64,000 nt of DNA from Blastomyces gilchristii SLH14081 (lineage: Eukaryota > Ascomycota > Eurotiomycetes > Onygenales > Ajellomycetaceae), in NCBI RefSeq assembly GCF_000003855.2, contig NW_003101681.1, positions 5,674,690-5,738,689 on the forward strand, given 5' to 3'. Under the pieces are notes generated by a model. That model saw only the letters and a program-made list of their open reading frames with translations, did not search any database and was not told the origin of the DNA. This document shows positions 23,181 to 36,109 of the stretch, in pieces (the stretch's first letter is position 1; each line of letters starts with the position of its first letter). The position numbers and the translations under genes were made by a program.

Positions 23181-23639
23181 TCTGATAGCATGTCTAAAAA
23201 CTGGTGAGAAGCGCAGACTTCTTCAGAGCGTGATAATTCCATCTACAAAGTGATTCATAGTTATCATGTCAGTGTGGTTCTAGAACATCTCAAAAGATAG
23301 TGTACAAAGAGCAGTGAGTGAAAGAGCATCTGATTGATACTGCTTTGCTTATTGAGGAAAAACTCCACACTCAGGCAAATGCCACATACAATACGCGAAC
23401 AGATGAGGTGTGAGAAAGAGAATGAGAGTGATGAACCAGATTCAAAGAAGTTCACTTCCTACTCAAAAGAAGAATAAAAAAGAAGAGAGGTGACCATTAT
23501 CAGAGTTGTACAATGACAACAGAAATTATATAATGATATGATGATATAATAATATAGTGATATAATGATATAGTGATATAATAATAGATATTATACAATT
23601 AATAAGAAATCACTGAAATGAATATCTTTTCTAGTCAAT

Positions 23640-24860
23640 ACAAATAACATTCTTCTCTGCTATCTGAACTAAAAGATATACAGAATCTCTCAGAGGATTT
23701 ACTTAAAGCAGTAAAAAAAGCAGCTGAAATCACTGAACTGAAATCAAAGCTTCATACACATATGAGAATTCTAAACAAGATTGAGGCCTTGTGTACACAG
23801 TGGCAGGCTGAGGCAGAAGTCAAATAACAATTGACATTTATAGCAGATTAAGTATTTACTATGAAGAGCTTCACTGATGCAATCATCATCATCAATAAGA
23901 ATAGAGAAAATCAGGTCTTAAACCTGCAGTGAGAGATTAAATGTTTACATAGATAGATAACTACACTGAATCTGAAGATCTCATTACAATCATTCATAAT
24001 CTCTTCAGAAGTATACACATTATCAGAGATCACTGCACAGAATGAGAATCTGAGTATGAAATATATTAAGTCAGAAGATCTGCTGAAGTTATTAAGCTTC
24101 AATAATAACTGAAAAAATGATGTTGTAATCAGCTGATTAAGTCAGATGCAATTATATTATCAGATTGAATACAAACTTACAGATAAATAGTTAACAGAAT
24201 TTTAATAAGTCTTAAGATCTGTCACATTTCTATACAGAAAAGTGAAGTCATTATAAATGACTGATGAAAAGATGAATCTCACAGATCTGAAGTGATATTC
24301 ATTCTTATAAATATGAAATGAGTTTTCTAAATAAATCTTGCATAACTTTGAGAAAGTGAATATATAAGATAAGTGTTATAAACACTTCACTGAGTGTAGA
24401 TAAGTGAGTGATCTTATATCATACTTTACATACTTCAGCTTACACTATCTTGCATTGAATGAAGAGCTTTCAACATCTTTCTATTTACAGATCTTCATTC
24501 ATGATCTTACATCTGAGTTAAGAGTGAAATAAAAATGCTTAATCTTATAATCAGATATGATGAAAGAAGTGTACAATATTCTTATTATACAGAAATAAGT
24601 GAGTTAATTATAATAGAAAATACTGCAATTGAGTATATCTCAGCAGAGAACAGATAATCAGACTTCTATAACACAAGTCATATATCTGAATGTGATGAAT
24701 CTAGATCTGAATGTCATTGCTAAAGTGCTGAATTCTCTGAAAAAGGGATTTTCTGAATAAAAATCTAGATATTATGAGCATTGAGCTTGCTTCAACTGTG
24801 AATGTTAAAATCATGATATAAAAGATTATATATAGTGTGCACAGTCAAGAGAAGTAAGAG
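23640..24860 (+). pseudogene. Gyp-A copy 2 gag (broken)
   Basis: Reads as a helical capsid-like protein (KAAEITELKSKLHTHMRILNK, with a Gln/Ala-rich stretch after it), through several stops, to a zinc knuckle at 24788-24829. There C-x2-C-x4-H-x4-C ends in Tyr instead of Cys. Copy 1 retains that Cys. Start not determined. Confidence 0.65.
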
Positions 24861-25225
24861 AGTTAAAAAACTAGTAGAATCAGTGAGCTTGAAGACACTT
24901 GCTGATATTCTATGAAAAGTTTTCAAAGTGAAAGAGATGTCTGTGTTAGAAGAGTCTCTGAATTCTACAAATATCAAGAGAAAGTAGACTTCTGACTGAG
25001 AAGTAAATGAGAATGAAGCAGATGCTCATCTCAATGCCTTGAGACCTGAAATATTAATATATAAGAGGCACTTGAATAAGAATCAAGAGATGGCTGCAAA
25101 AGTGTTAGCAGATACAGAAGCTTCTATACAATATATTGACAATTATATGATCTGAAGACTGAAAGAGGTTCACTGAGTGAAGAATTCTCAATATATAAGA
25201 TTATCTGATAACTGATACTTGATAT

Positions 25226-25730
25226 TAGACTGACCGTGTGACCGTGTCTGAGACCAGGACCAGATTTTTTGATAGTCTCATTATCAATTCAACTGATCTC
25301 ATTACACGGTTTTAACATTAGATAGTAGTTTCATACTGTCCCAGTGAGACTTACTGTCTACTCTTGTCACATTTTCCAAATGAGACCATGATTTCCACTT
25401 CTCAATTTAAATTATTTTTATTGCTTTAAATGACTTTAAATCTCATTTGAGTGTTATCAAAAAGTGTTACTTTTTAAATATTAAAAATAGTCTAAAAAAA
25501 ACCTTAAAATGTCTAAAAATAGTAACTTTATGCTAAGAATGAGACTAAATGAGATCAAATGAGACCACTTTCTTGTTTTTTTCAAGTCATGGTTCCATTT
25601 TAAGATCTGATATACAGTCACTTTGCATGTTTTTTTAATGACTAGTCCCAGCAGGATTCACGCCAAGAAATGTATGGGACCAGACCAAATGGAATCAAAC
25701 GTGAAATTCATGGTCCCAGCGGCCAGTCTA
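25226..25730 (+). mobile_element. mini-hAT, complete (505 bp), in Gyp-A protease
   Basis: TSD cttgatat at 25218-25225 and 25731-25738. The tips are tagactgaccgtgtgacc and ggtcccagcggccagtcta. It shares ~40 bp at one end and ~100 bp at the other with hAT-Z but has no coding frame. The uninterrupted site is present in Gyp-A copy 1 near 6830. It is the least mutated mini-hAT here. Confidence 0.95.
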
Positions 25731-26351
25731 CTTGATATCATCTGCAAGAGTAAGAGTTCTCTTGCACTTCAAAGAATGATCTTGCTATATTTGAGTGTGA
25801 GAGCTGCAGAACATGAAATATGATCTTATTCTCAGACTCAATTAATTTCAAAGATTCAATTCACAGATTCAATGATGTACATGTCATATGTGATTAACTA
25901 ATAAGAAGAAAATGATTCATACAATTCTATCAACTGATATGAGAAGAACATTTCACATCTCTGATATAGAAGGATTATTATTATTATTATTATTATTCTT
26001 CAATTATAGATGTATGCAGTCAGAGACTATGACATCTACCTGAGAACTTTTAGTTCTCAGGGTTTTTCCTATATCTCTAAAGTTAACTATTATACATTCA
26101 TCAATTTCAGATATGCAAAATCAGAAAATTCCAGCTCAGAATACAAAAACTGTTTACAAATTGCAGTGTTTTAACATCATCTCATACTTTGAAACCATTT
26201 GACAATATCATGACAAAGGAAAAGAGAACACAGTCTTAAAGATAGACACATTAAATAGATAGACAGAAAGAAATTGAAAGGAAAAGATAAAATAAGGAAA
26301 GACTGTAACAAAACAAATTATTAAAAGATAGTATATAGCTGTTTTAACAGA

Positions 26352-28334
26352 CTATATCTGGTTGATTTCCTCCTCTTCATACTCAGATAATTCTGAATTT
26401 AGCCATTTTCTTGTAGCTGCTTGAGTTTCTAATAGAAAGTCTATTAAGTATTTAATTCCTGTCTCAGTTGAGAATAAGAATCTTATATTTAATTGATTTA
26501 GATCATACTTCTCTTTCAATCTGGCTCTGAGACTATTGTATAATGCACAGTGCATTACAATATGCTCAGGATTCTCATTTGTATTGCAGAATGAGCATTC
26601 TATTGAGTCAAATCTATCATCAAATCTTTGTATATAAGATTTGAAATAGTCATGTCCTAGTTTCAGCTGTATTATAGATGAGAATATTTTCTTTTTACAT
26701 TTAATTGAACAAGATTTTCACTTGGGTTTTATTTCAAATCTTGAATAATGTATACTCTTCTTTTATTTCTGCCAGCTTTCATTCCACTTGTCTAAACAAG
26801 ATTCTTTTATTTTTCCCTTTATAGAAGATCAGGACACAATTTTTTGAATAGATCTGCTTAATTCTGCACCCTTTTTTGCAGCTGAATCAGCCAATTCATT
26901 GCCATGAATATTCATATGAGCAGGAACCCAGTGCAGATGAATTATCAGCTTTGATGTTCTTCTCTTTTGAATTTTCAAAATAGAGTTTAAGATCAGTTCA
27001 AGATTCATTTGATCATTATGAATCTGACTATTTCTAAGTCTTTTTAAAGCAGCTTGACTATCAGAGAATATCCATGTCTCTTTCAAACAATTTCCTCTTT
27101 TATGAGATTTTATTTCAATGAGTTTGAAAGCTTTCACTATTGCAAATAGTTCAGCATCAAAGACTTCACATTCAGAGCCTAGATTTCAGAAATCTGAGAT
27201 AAAATTGATATTATCTTCAGTATAAGCGATGCCTGCACCTAATCTATTCAAGTTCTCATTTTTTGAGTCATCTGAATAAATCAGAATAGAGTTCTTTATA
27301 TTGATTGTAGAAATTCTCTTCAAATACTGTTCATATTCTTTCTCTTTTGATAGTTCACTTATTTGTAAGTCTATAAGAGATTCAAGCTTTTCTCTCCAGG
27401 GAGATAACTTCTCATGATCAACTTTTTCAATATCTAAAGAAGAAAATTGATTTTTAATCAGAGAGTATAGTCTGTACAGTTGAGAAGACATTTTCTTTGA
27501 AGAATTATTTTCATTTCAATCAAGAAATCTATTTCAATCCAGTTCATTTCCAGAGTTAATTAGTGAAAATGAAGAAGAGACTCTTTCTCTGATTATATGA
27601 TTTGAGCTTATCTTTACAACTCTCAGAGCATAGTTCATACAGGCCTTTTCAAATCTAATAGCAGGAGAAGGAATTGAAGCTTCAATTTCCATTGCTTTAA
27701 TAGAAGATGATTTGAATGCTCTCAGAATTCTTCTCAAGGCTCTGTTTTGCAGACTTTGAAAGAGTTCAGTGAAATTCCCTTGATTATTTCATCAAACTTG
27801 AACTTTATAATCAGCTACTGATGTAATACAGGCTATATATAACTGTCTCATAGCCTGGAAGGACAGACCTCTCTCTGTATTTGATAGTCTGATTATGTTG
27901 TTCAATAGTCTTTCTGCCTTGACAGTTCTTTGTTGAATGTGATATTTAAAATTCAACTTAGAGTTTAATCATACTTCTAATCATTTGACATTTACACTGG
28001 GTTTAATCTCTCTATTTAAAAGAGTTAGAGATAGTTCTTTCTCATTAAATCTTGAAAAGAAGTGAATTAACTCAGTTTTATTCATATCAAATTGAATTTG
28101 ATTGATATCTGCTCTAACAAAGATTTCCTTTGCAGCTTCTTCAATTACTTTCAAATTCTCTTTGATAGTTTTTAAGCTGTAGACTAGACCAATATCATCC
28201 ACATAACTCAGAGATCGCACTATTCTCATATTTCTATTTTTAAATAGATATGCAGTGTATATTGCAAATAAAATGAGTGAGATTAAAGATTCCTGTGATA
28301 CTTCTATTTTTATCTCAGTCTTGTCTTGTTTCAT
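26352..28334 (-). pseudogene. LINE-C ORF2: reverse transcriptase C-terminal half and RNase H
   Basis: Continues the same protein through a handful of stops. The RT catalytic YVDD is intact at 28205-28194. RNase H at about 27290-26829 keeps all four acidic positions: Asp in IYSDDSK, Glu in the AELF region near 27150, Asp in FSDSQAAL, and Asp in NELADSAAK. The block HWVPAHMNIHGNELADSAA is near 26930-26870. A C-x2-C...H-x4-C cluster lies near 26600-26540, and the natural stop is close to 26352. This is the best template for the family's consensus. Confidence 0.92.
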
Positions 28335-28382
28335 TCCATCAAAGAAGAGTTGTATACTTCTTTTAGATATAAAACAGTTAAC

Positions 28383-29405
28383 TCATTTTATTAGAGAAAG
28401 TGACAGTTTTAATATCTTCAATGTCTGAATTAACTTTGACTTTGAAACATGATCAAATGCTCCTTTTATATCAATAAAAACTGCAGTTGAGACCAGACCC
28501 TCATGCTTTGCTATTTGAATATCATGAACAACTGAGAGAACAGTGTCAATTGCAGAACACTGTTTTCTATCTCTCATTTGTTCACTGAATAAAAGAGAAT
28601 CACCTATAGAGCTTATAAAAGATAGTTGAGTAGCTATTATCTTTTCTAAAACCTTTCCTAGGCAGTTCAATAGAGATATTACTCTATATAACTTAGGAAT
28701 TGAAGTTTTTCTATTAGGTTTTGCAAGAATCACTTCAGTGGCTTCTCTCCAGCATTCAGGATGATATCCATTTTTCAAGAGATTGAAAAAGAGCTCAAAA
28801 TATTCATTCTTTAAGTAGGAATATATATTCTGAATAATCAAGTGATTAATTGAATCAGAACCTGCAGCAGTTTTAACAGAACTTGAGAAGATAGCTGACT
28901 CTAATTCATCTTGTGTAAGATCAGGCCATTCCCAGTCATTTTCATCAATGTAGTTGAGAAGTGATATATTCTCTTTCTCTGAATCTGAATCTGAATCTGG
29001 TGAGTTCTGAAAGAGAATTCTCATAAAAGCTTGACATTTTTCCTCAAAAGAGTTTGCTGTATATGATTCATTCTGAAACTCATATTCTAAGGCTGGAAGT
29101 TTTGCTACACTTCTTGTTTTAGTATAGTTAAAAGCTTTAAAAACTTCCTTCTCTTGTGCTTCTTCAAGAAATTTATTCCAGCAGTCTGTTTTAGCTCTTT
29201 TAATATCTGAAAAATATTCATTTCTGACAGCTTTGAACTCTTCATCAGATATTACATCATTCTTCCAATTTCTTCTAGCAGTAGCTAATTCTTTCCTTTT
29301 AGATGAGATATTCTCATTCCACCAAGGTTTTGAATACTCAGAAGATTTTCTCTTTGAAATATTATCTCTAACACTTGTTAGAATAATAGATGTAATAAGC
29401 TTCAC
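28383..29405 (-). pseudogene. LINE-C ORF2: linker and reverse transcriptase N-terminal half (open 340 codons)
   Basis: This is the longest open frame in the window. It covers the region after the endonuclease, with PWWNENISSKRKELATARRN, then RT motifs: a TAAGSDSINHLI region, PKLYRVISLLNCLGKVLE, and the first catalytic Asp in FIDIKGAFDHVSKSK. It ends at a TGA replacing a Trp; the frame resumes downstream. There is no natural start here because the 5' end is a truncation, so it is a pseudogene fragment and not an expressed ORF. Confidence 0.92.
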
Positions 29406-31925
29406 TCTATTCTGATATAGAAGGATTAAATCTGCTTATACATCAATAAGTAAAGAGAATGATTTGCAAGACCTCATCTGAAAGCATTCTGTATGTCATA
29501 CAGGACCTGAAAGCAGAGAAAACCAAGATAAAGAATATATGAGAGAACAAGCATATGAAAAAGCTTCTGAAGAAGCATGAGAAGATCTTTTAAACAGATC
29601 TTTCATCAGAATTGCTGCTGGAATGAGAATTCATACATGAGATTGACATGAGAGACACAAAACCAGTCAATCAGAATGCATACTCTCTGTCACAAACACC
29701 TCTCAAAGAACAGAAGTGTCAGATCACAGACCTTCTAGAACATAGTGTCATACAATTCTCATCAAGTGCGTGGGGCTTTCCACTTCTATTCATGAAAAAG
29801 ACAGATGAGAAGTGATGAATGTGTATTAATTATCAAGCACTTAATAAGCTTACAATCAAGAATGAATATTCACTGTCATAAATTCAACAACAGTTGAATA
29901 CAGTTGAAAACACCTGATATCTATTAAAGATTAATCTTCTCTCAGAATACTGACAGATTCATATAGATGAACTGTCAGTCCTGCAAACTGTGTTTAATAC
30001 ATAATGAAGAAAGTTCAAATTCCTGATAATGTCATTCAGTCTAATAAATGCACCTATCATCTTTCAAATGATGATGAATACAATTCTTCATAAACAGAAT
30101 AAAATCTCATATCTCATATATCTCAATGACATTCTAGTCTTTTCAAACTCATACATTAAACATCTGAAGTATCTTGATGAAGTGCTTATAACTCTGACAG
30201 AGTATAAGCTCTATATCAAATCAACAAAGTGTGTGTTTGAAACAGAAGAGTTGAAGTTCATAGAACATGTAATAAGTAATGACTGTATACACCTCATTTC
30301 AGAGAAATTGAATGTCATAGTGAATTAACTGCAAGTGAGAAATATATATCATGTACAACAGTTTCTTGAGTTAATCTCATATTACTGTAGATTCATCAAG
30401 GATTTCATATAAATATCTGCATCACTCTCAGATCTCTTAAGAGAAATGAATGCAAATCTGTAAAAGAAGAAGTTTCATTCAATTATCTGAAATACCACAT
30501 GCAAAGAGGCTTTTCTCACACTGAGAAAACATGTAACAACATTCTTAGTGCTTATTCAATCAGATTATGATAAACCTTTCTATATTAAGACAGATGCATC
30601 TGAATAGACTATCAGAGACACTCTTCTACAGATGAGTAAGAATAGCAAGCTGCATCTGATAGCATATAATAATAGAAAACTATCAGGCACTGAGCTCAAT
30701 TACTCAGTGTATGAAAAGAAATTGCTAGCAATCAAGCATGTACTGATGTTATGAGATAGATATATCAACAACAGGCATATAACAACAGTGATCATAGATT
30801 ATGAAAGTCTCATCTATCTACAATTAACAATAAAACCTTTCAAACACTTAGCACATTGAATCTCAGAGTTTCAAGTGTACAATCTTTATATTAAATATTA
30901 AAAGGAATTAAATACTATGATATCTGATGTAATCAGTCACAGACTCAATTTCATGAATGAGAATTCTGCAAACTAGGCACAAGAGAAGTTCACATTAAAT
31001 ACACTGAGAGAGTGTAAGAAATCAGAATAAGTGAATGCAATGATCTTTTACTTAAAGAATGACAAGATATTAGATGATAAGTATCTTATAAAAGTAGTAG
31101 AAGAGATGCTTCTGAACTTCAAGCTAAGAAAATTGAAAAATAATATTGTGCTTTACTGCAATCTAGAATATGCAGAAGCTCTCTATCTAGAACATTCATT
31201 TAGACATGACTTAATAACTCACATACACAAGGAATTCAGTCACTTAGAAAGCTCTGAACTCATGAGTATACTCAAATTAAGAGCATACTGATCAAGTATG
31301 ACTGAGAATATTCAGGCATACACTTACAAGTGCCTGAATTACCAGGTCATGAAAGAATCTAAGAAAGAGTTAGAATGTGAGAAAGCATAATATCAGATAA
31401 AGTATATGATACAACTGTTCAAATAATGAGAAGTGAACCTTATAGACATACTACTATGAACATCAAATAAAAATTGATAAATAATCACTGCTATTGATTA
31501 CACTACTGACTGGCCAGTTGTGAAAGCAGTTTCAGAGATAACAGAGAAGATAGTGACAAAGTTTCTACATAATGAGATCTATATCAACTATGAAATACTG
31601 CGTGAGATTCTAACTGATAACAGTGTGAATCTCATAGAAGAAGTGATGAGGCATTTCATGAGTCAGTTACAGACAAGATATCATAGAACAATATCATATC
31701 ACTTACAGATGAATAGAAAAGTGAAACACTTGAATGAAATCTTGAGCAACATACTGATGAAATATCTAGTGAGCAAGTCTATAAGATTATGAGATAAATA
31801 TCTCAGTCAGACACTATTAGTCATATGAATTCAGCAGCATGCAGTCTTCAAGTATTCAATATTCTATCTGTTGTATGAATTGCATTCACACATTTCAAAG
31901 AATGCTTTGAAAAAGGTGAGAAAGA

Positions 31926-34570
31926 GAACAGCAGTTACAGATGCAGCAGTAGCACTTGCAGATATGACAGTCACAGACACAGAATCAAGATTAAAAGAGA
32001 TCAGTCATACACATGCAAAAGCTAACAAGTTACTTCTAAGCTGAGCAATTCAATCAAAAAGAATACAAGACTCACTAGTTAAAGAATCAAGTCTTAAGAT
32101 AAGAATATGAGTTCTTATATGCAATGAGAGCTGTGAAAAGTTTCAATCTAGATGATTTGAGCTCTATAAAACACTTAAATCACATTCTCTGAGAATATAC
32201 ACATTGAAAGAATCAGACAGACAGATCTTATACAATTTAATAAATAATTCACATCTTATGAAGATAAAGATGTAAGATCTGAGCAGATTATAATTATTCA
32301 CAGCACTCTCATCAGTGTTGAAGAAGAAGAGACTTATAATTGAAAAGTCTCACAAAGTAAGAGAAATCATAGATACTTACAAATCAGATGATCTCACTAA
32401 TTTCAATCTTTTCACAATTATAAGAAAAGAATGAAAAGAAATGAAGAAATCAGATAAATATTACACTTTAATAAGTGATGAGACTGTAGCTGATTATATA
32501 ATAACACACTGCAGACAGCAGACATAACATAGTAAAGAGCAGTCTCAAAGCAACAGACTCATACATGAGTCAGATCACAGAAGAAAAAGAAATTCAGAGT
32601 TGAATTTAACTGTTTATATCAGTTCAATTATGAAGATAACAGAGGATAAATCATCTGAAACATTCACAGATATGTGAGATCAAGTCATCTCAATCTCTGA
32701 GAACACTCAGAGATTGAGTGAGATTAGTTTCAATGAGTCATTCACTGTAGTGATCTGAGTGAGTGAAGAGAGACAGTATAATGTATAAGACAGAATCACA
32801 AAAGATGAAAGCTGCTGAATCTAGTTATGAAACACTGTATTATATAGAGATTATATAAGAGTAGTGACTAGTAAACAAAGAAAAAGTATAAGAAAAGAAA
32901 AGAAATAATGAATTGATTATCAACTGTAAGAATCAGTTATAAAAGACAAATATTATCATACACATCTTATTCATTTTCATATATTACATATTTAATCTAT
33001 TTTCAATGCCATGCCATCTGAAAAACATTAAAAACAAAGAAAATGTTAAAACTCAAGATCTGTAAGAGATTCAAGAACTATAAGCTGCTCTTATAATAAT
33101 ACTATATATATCTCTGATTCCTCTACTACTCTGTGTATGATATTAATGTCATTTATCACAAGATTGACTGAAATGCCAATATAGAAATGTATATGTATAT
33201 GTGTAGAAAAATTGAAGAACAGTATGAAACTCACAGAACTAGAAGTCAGAGCAGAGAAAGCAGAGATGAAAGAAATGAAAGAAGAAGAAGACACAGAATC
33301 AGATAAATAATAGTAGAAGTCATCTGAGATTAAACACTTATAACTCAGTGTGTATATAATCTTTTCTACAGAGAAGAGAGAGAAAGTAACAGAAGAAGCT
33401 TAAGAGCAGAAGAGAATAGTCTCAGCAGTATTATCATCTTTGATTAAAATAGTCTCTGATGCTGAAGTAACTAAGAACTATTATTAGTATACAAAACTGT
33501 AAAAGCAGAGATAATAATTACTGAATAAATATCTGCTGATCTTAGAGTTGTACACATAATTACAACACACACAAGGCTTCTCAGAAAGAGAGAGAGAGAC
33601 ACAGAGAAATGCAGAAAGTAGAATACAGTGTATAAATAGTTCATTTTCATGATGATATTTTGGACAAGATGTATAAGTCTCACACTCATGAGTGTAAAAG
33701 AGTACAACATTCATATTCCTGTTTCTAAAAATACAGATATTCTTCATCTACATCACAAAGTCAGATAATATATATCAGAGAATAGACTGATACAGATCAA
33801 TCATTCTGAAGATATTCATTAGAGTAGATATATCTATAATATTGAATTTAACAGTTGTAAAAAGTTTCTTAATATCTGTGAATATCACAAATTCATATAT
33901 AATAAAACTCATAATAATTTTCTCTAAGAACAGGAAAATCAGTGTTAGAAAGAAAAGATGAAAAAGAAAAAGACTTACAATCTTGACACTGTTGAGAGAG
34001 AGAGTGATTCTCTAATATAAATGAATAATTATCTTATCATGACTATTAAAAATGAATATAATAATCAGTGTCTGTGACTGAGCTTCAGATAATCATATTA
34101 TATACAGTCTTCATACAATAAATTGTTCTAGAAGTCAGTAAGAAAGACAGAAGTATACACACTGATAAATATAGTTTATTAAGTCTATATAACATCTTCT
34201 TGAAATAGATAGAGCTGATAACAAAAGCAGAGACAGTAAAACCAGAGAGAGCAGAAGTAGTGAGAGTGAGAGTTATAGAAACAGAGATAGTAGAAGTGAG
34301 AGAATCAGACACAGAAACAGATGTAGAAGATTGAGAGAGAGCAGCAGAGAAAGAAACAGTGATAGAAGAGATAGAGAGAGACATGAGAGACTCAGTCATA
34401 CATAGCACAGACAATTTCTTCATTATTATATTCTTTAAGTTCTCAATTAATAATTCAATATTGAGTACACTATCATCAGTGAATATGAATCTGTCAACAT
34501 GTGAAGATTCTATATAAATAAAAACAAACATCAGCATCTGTGTTCATACAAAATCATGCTAGAAAACATG
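31926..34570 (+). pseudogene. Gyp-A copy 2 segment downstream of integrase, unknown function
   Basis: Colinear with 13564-16731. The first ~750 bp read, through TGA and TAA codons, as one long frame beginning TAVTDAAVALADMTVTDTES and rich in Lys, Ser, Leu and Ile. A later part near 33430-33900 has Cys/His spacing (SHTHECKR and surrounding residues) that might be decayed zinc fingers. 34190-34400 is a Glu/Arg/Val/Ser-biased repeat-like stretch. It is not needed by standard gypsy elements. It may be an extra ORF or an older inserted element. Confidence 0.5.
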
Positions 34571-35076
34571 ATCAGAAGCTGCTGAGAAGAAAAACAGTAG
34601 AGAGTGTATAAGAAGATGAAGAAGATGTATTATTCATGATAATATATTCTGACAATCATTAGAAGATAAACAAGTTCAGTCACATTTCACAATGTATTAC
34701 ACTTACTGCTAATGAACTGCTCAGTATAAGTACTACAATAACACTTGTTATGAGAATGAGAGATCATCATCAGAAACATGTACAATGTAATAGATAAACA
34801 GATAGAAGATGTTAAACAGAAGAAGAGACAGTAATCTTAAATGAGATAATAATGACATTTGATAATGATAATGATGAAGAAGATGATTGAAGAATGAGAA
34901 AAGTTAGTGAATGAGTGATGTAATATAGTGAAAGTTTCTTTGTAAGAATGTATATAGAACACTAGCTGAATCAGAGATAGATCACATAATCATGAACACT
35001 AGTAGCACACTAATCCGCATGAAGCTAGAGCAGATGTCATAGTCACATGAGCATGACTGAATCTGATGAGAGAGAA
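34571..35076 (+). other. Gyp-A copy 2 3' untranslated region and polypurine tract
   Basis: AT-rich, mostly non-coding sequence with a short Asp/Asn/Glu-rich stretch near 34850. It ends in gatgagagagaa immediately before the 3' LTR, placed as expected for the plus-strand primer. Confidence 0.55.
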
Positions 35077-35242
35077 TGTAGTTCAGAAGAATGTACAACT
35101 GTCAGATAATAATGCAGCCACTTCTGAACTTGCTTACAAATGTAAAGGGGCCATAGCGGCCACTAATTAATTTAACGTACAATATATAAGAAGCCGGTGT
35201 ACGTCTGTAATCGTACGCTGGGCAAGCAACCTTTGAATCACA
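35077..35242 (+). repeat. Gyp-A copy 2 3' LTR (166 bp)
   Basis: TGTAGTTCAGAAGAATG...TTGAATCACA, equal in length to the 5' LTR. Compared with the 5' LTR its first 50 bases show several C-to-T and G-to-A changes, while aaatgtaaaggggccatagcgg is conserved. Confidence 0.9.
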
Positions 35243-35929
35243 ACTGCAGTGATTCACTCTCTGTATATATAACTGAGAGTTATAACTTTCTTACACTGCA
35301 CAGCTCTTTCTGAGATGCTGCTGTCAGTTTGCAACTCACACAGTCTCTCAGTTCAGCACACACTGTGTATATACCGCTCTGTGTACTGAGACTGTGTTAG
35401 TTATTATAACCTGATATGATACTTGCTTTTCACAGGCCATGTTTTGTTTGATTAAGAGGAGAAAAGAGAGAATATGACTACTATTTTATTTGAGAGAAAG
35501 ATAAGGAATTGAATCTGTAGAAGATAATTTGATTTCTTCTGTATTTAAAATTTAATTAATCTATACTTTTCAATTTGAGAGTTTCTGAGAGTGTTTTAAT
35601 AGTTTTCATACTAGCTTGAAATTAGTGATTGATTGAAGAAGAGAAAAGAGAGAAGAAAGAAATAAGAATAACTTATCTTTATAATATGAAAATAGAGAAT
35701 TACTGCAATTATTTATTCTAGCAATAAAGATCTGTTTTCTACATGTCTTTCTGATACAGATTATATGATAACTGTATACAAAGAATATCAACAGTGCATG
35801 TATTGAATGAAGATGATATTGCTGTACAATACTGTAGCTGTTTCTATACATCTCTAAAAGCTCTTAATATTTTCTTTAAGTCTCTCTATATTTGATAAGT
35901 CAGTAATATATTTCAATGCACTCTCTCTT

Positions 35930-36045
35930 TTATTATTATCATTATTATTATCATCATCACTATCATCATTATTATCATTATCACTATTATCACTATTATT
36001 ATCATTATCACTATTATTATCATTATTATCATTATCATTATTCAT
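35930..36045. repeat. (ATT/ATC)n microsatellite in hAT-Z1
   Basis: A run of tattat/tcatta trinucleotides. On the minus strand it reads as Asn/Asp repeats in a 63-codon frame, and hAT-Z2 has the corresponding GAT/AAT run at 49288-49395. It could be a low-complexity protein region of the element or a plain microsatellite. Confidence 0.8.
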
Positions 36046-36109
36046 ATCATTTCTGACTGCCTCTTCTCTCTTTACCTCTCTTCAATACTTATTAAAATCA
36101 ATTATATTA

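Larger units (their letters stand above)
25978..29410 (-). mobile_element. LINE-C, 5'-truncated, least mutated LINE copy
   Basis: TSD tctgatatagaaggatta (18 bp) at 25960-25977 and 29411-29428. The 3' tail is (aat)n next to 25978. The 5' end is within a few bases of the LINE-1 truncation point. Its coding region keeps more TGG codons than the other copies. Confidence 0.95.
25080..31800 (+). pseudogene. Gyp-A copy 2 pol, broken and interrupted twice
   Basis: Protease is at 25085-25900, split by the mini-hAT; the active-site region reads LADTEAS. RT lies at about 29690-30330 after LINE-C; the box at 30119-30130 reads YLND, one Asp lost. RNase H lies at about 30560-30960 (IKTDASE, KKLLAIKHVL). 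Integrase at about 31170-31800 has a degenerate HHCC region (HIHKEFSHL ... KCLNYQ), a first Asp in IDYTTDWP near 31490, a second Asp in LTDNSVNL near 31615, and a Glu in VKHLNEIL near 31735. The open stretches at 30029-30328, 31031-31291 and 31520-31792 are parts of this gene. Confidence 0.88.
23015..35242 (+). mobile_element. Gyp-A copy 2, LTR to LTR, with mini-hAT and LINE-C inside
   Basis: It is bounded by two 166-bp LTRs and a 4-bp TSD actg (23011-23014 and 35243-35246). The empty site is preserved in hAT-Z2 as acttactgcagtg. Removing the mini-hAT and LINE-C with their TSDs leaves about 8.26 kb. Order: LTR, primer site, leader, gag, protease, RT, RNase H, integrase, a 3-kb segment of unknown function, purine tract, LTR. 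All frames are broken. Confidence 0.92.

Noticed and set aside
34085..34537. 150-codon minus-strand frame (and its relative at 16285-16689)
   Set aside because: Low-complexity Ser/Val/Thr sequence antisense to a Glu/Arg-biased stretch of Gyp-A. A membrane or mucin-like product is not supported.
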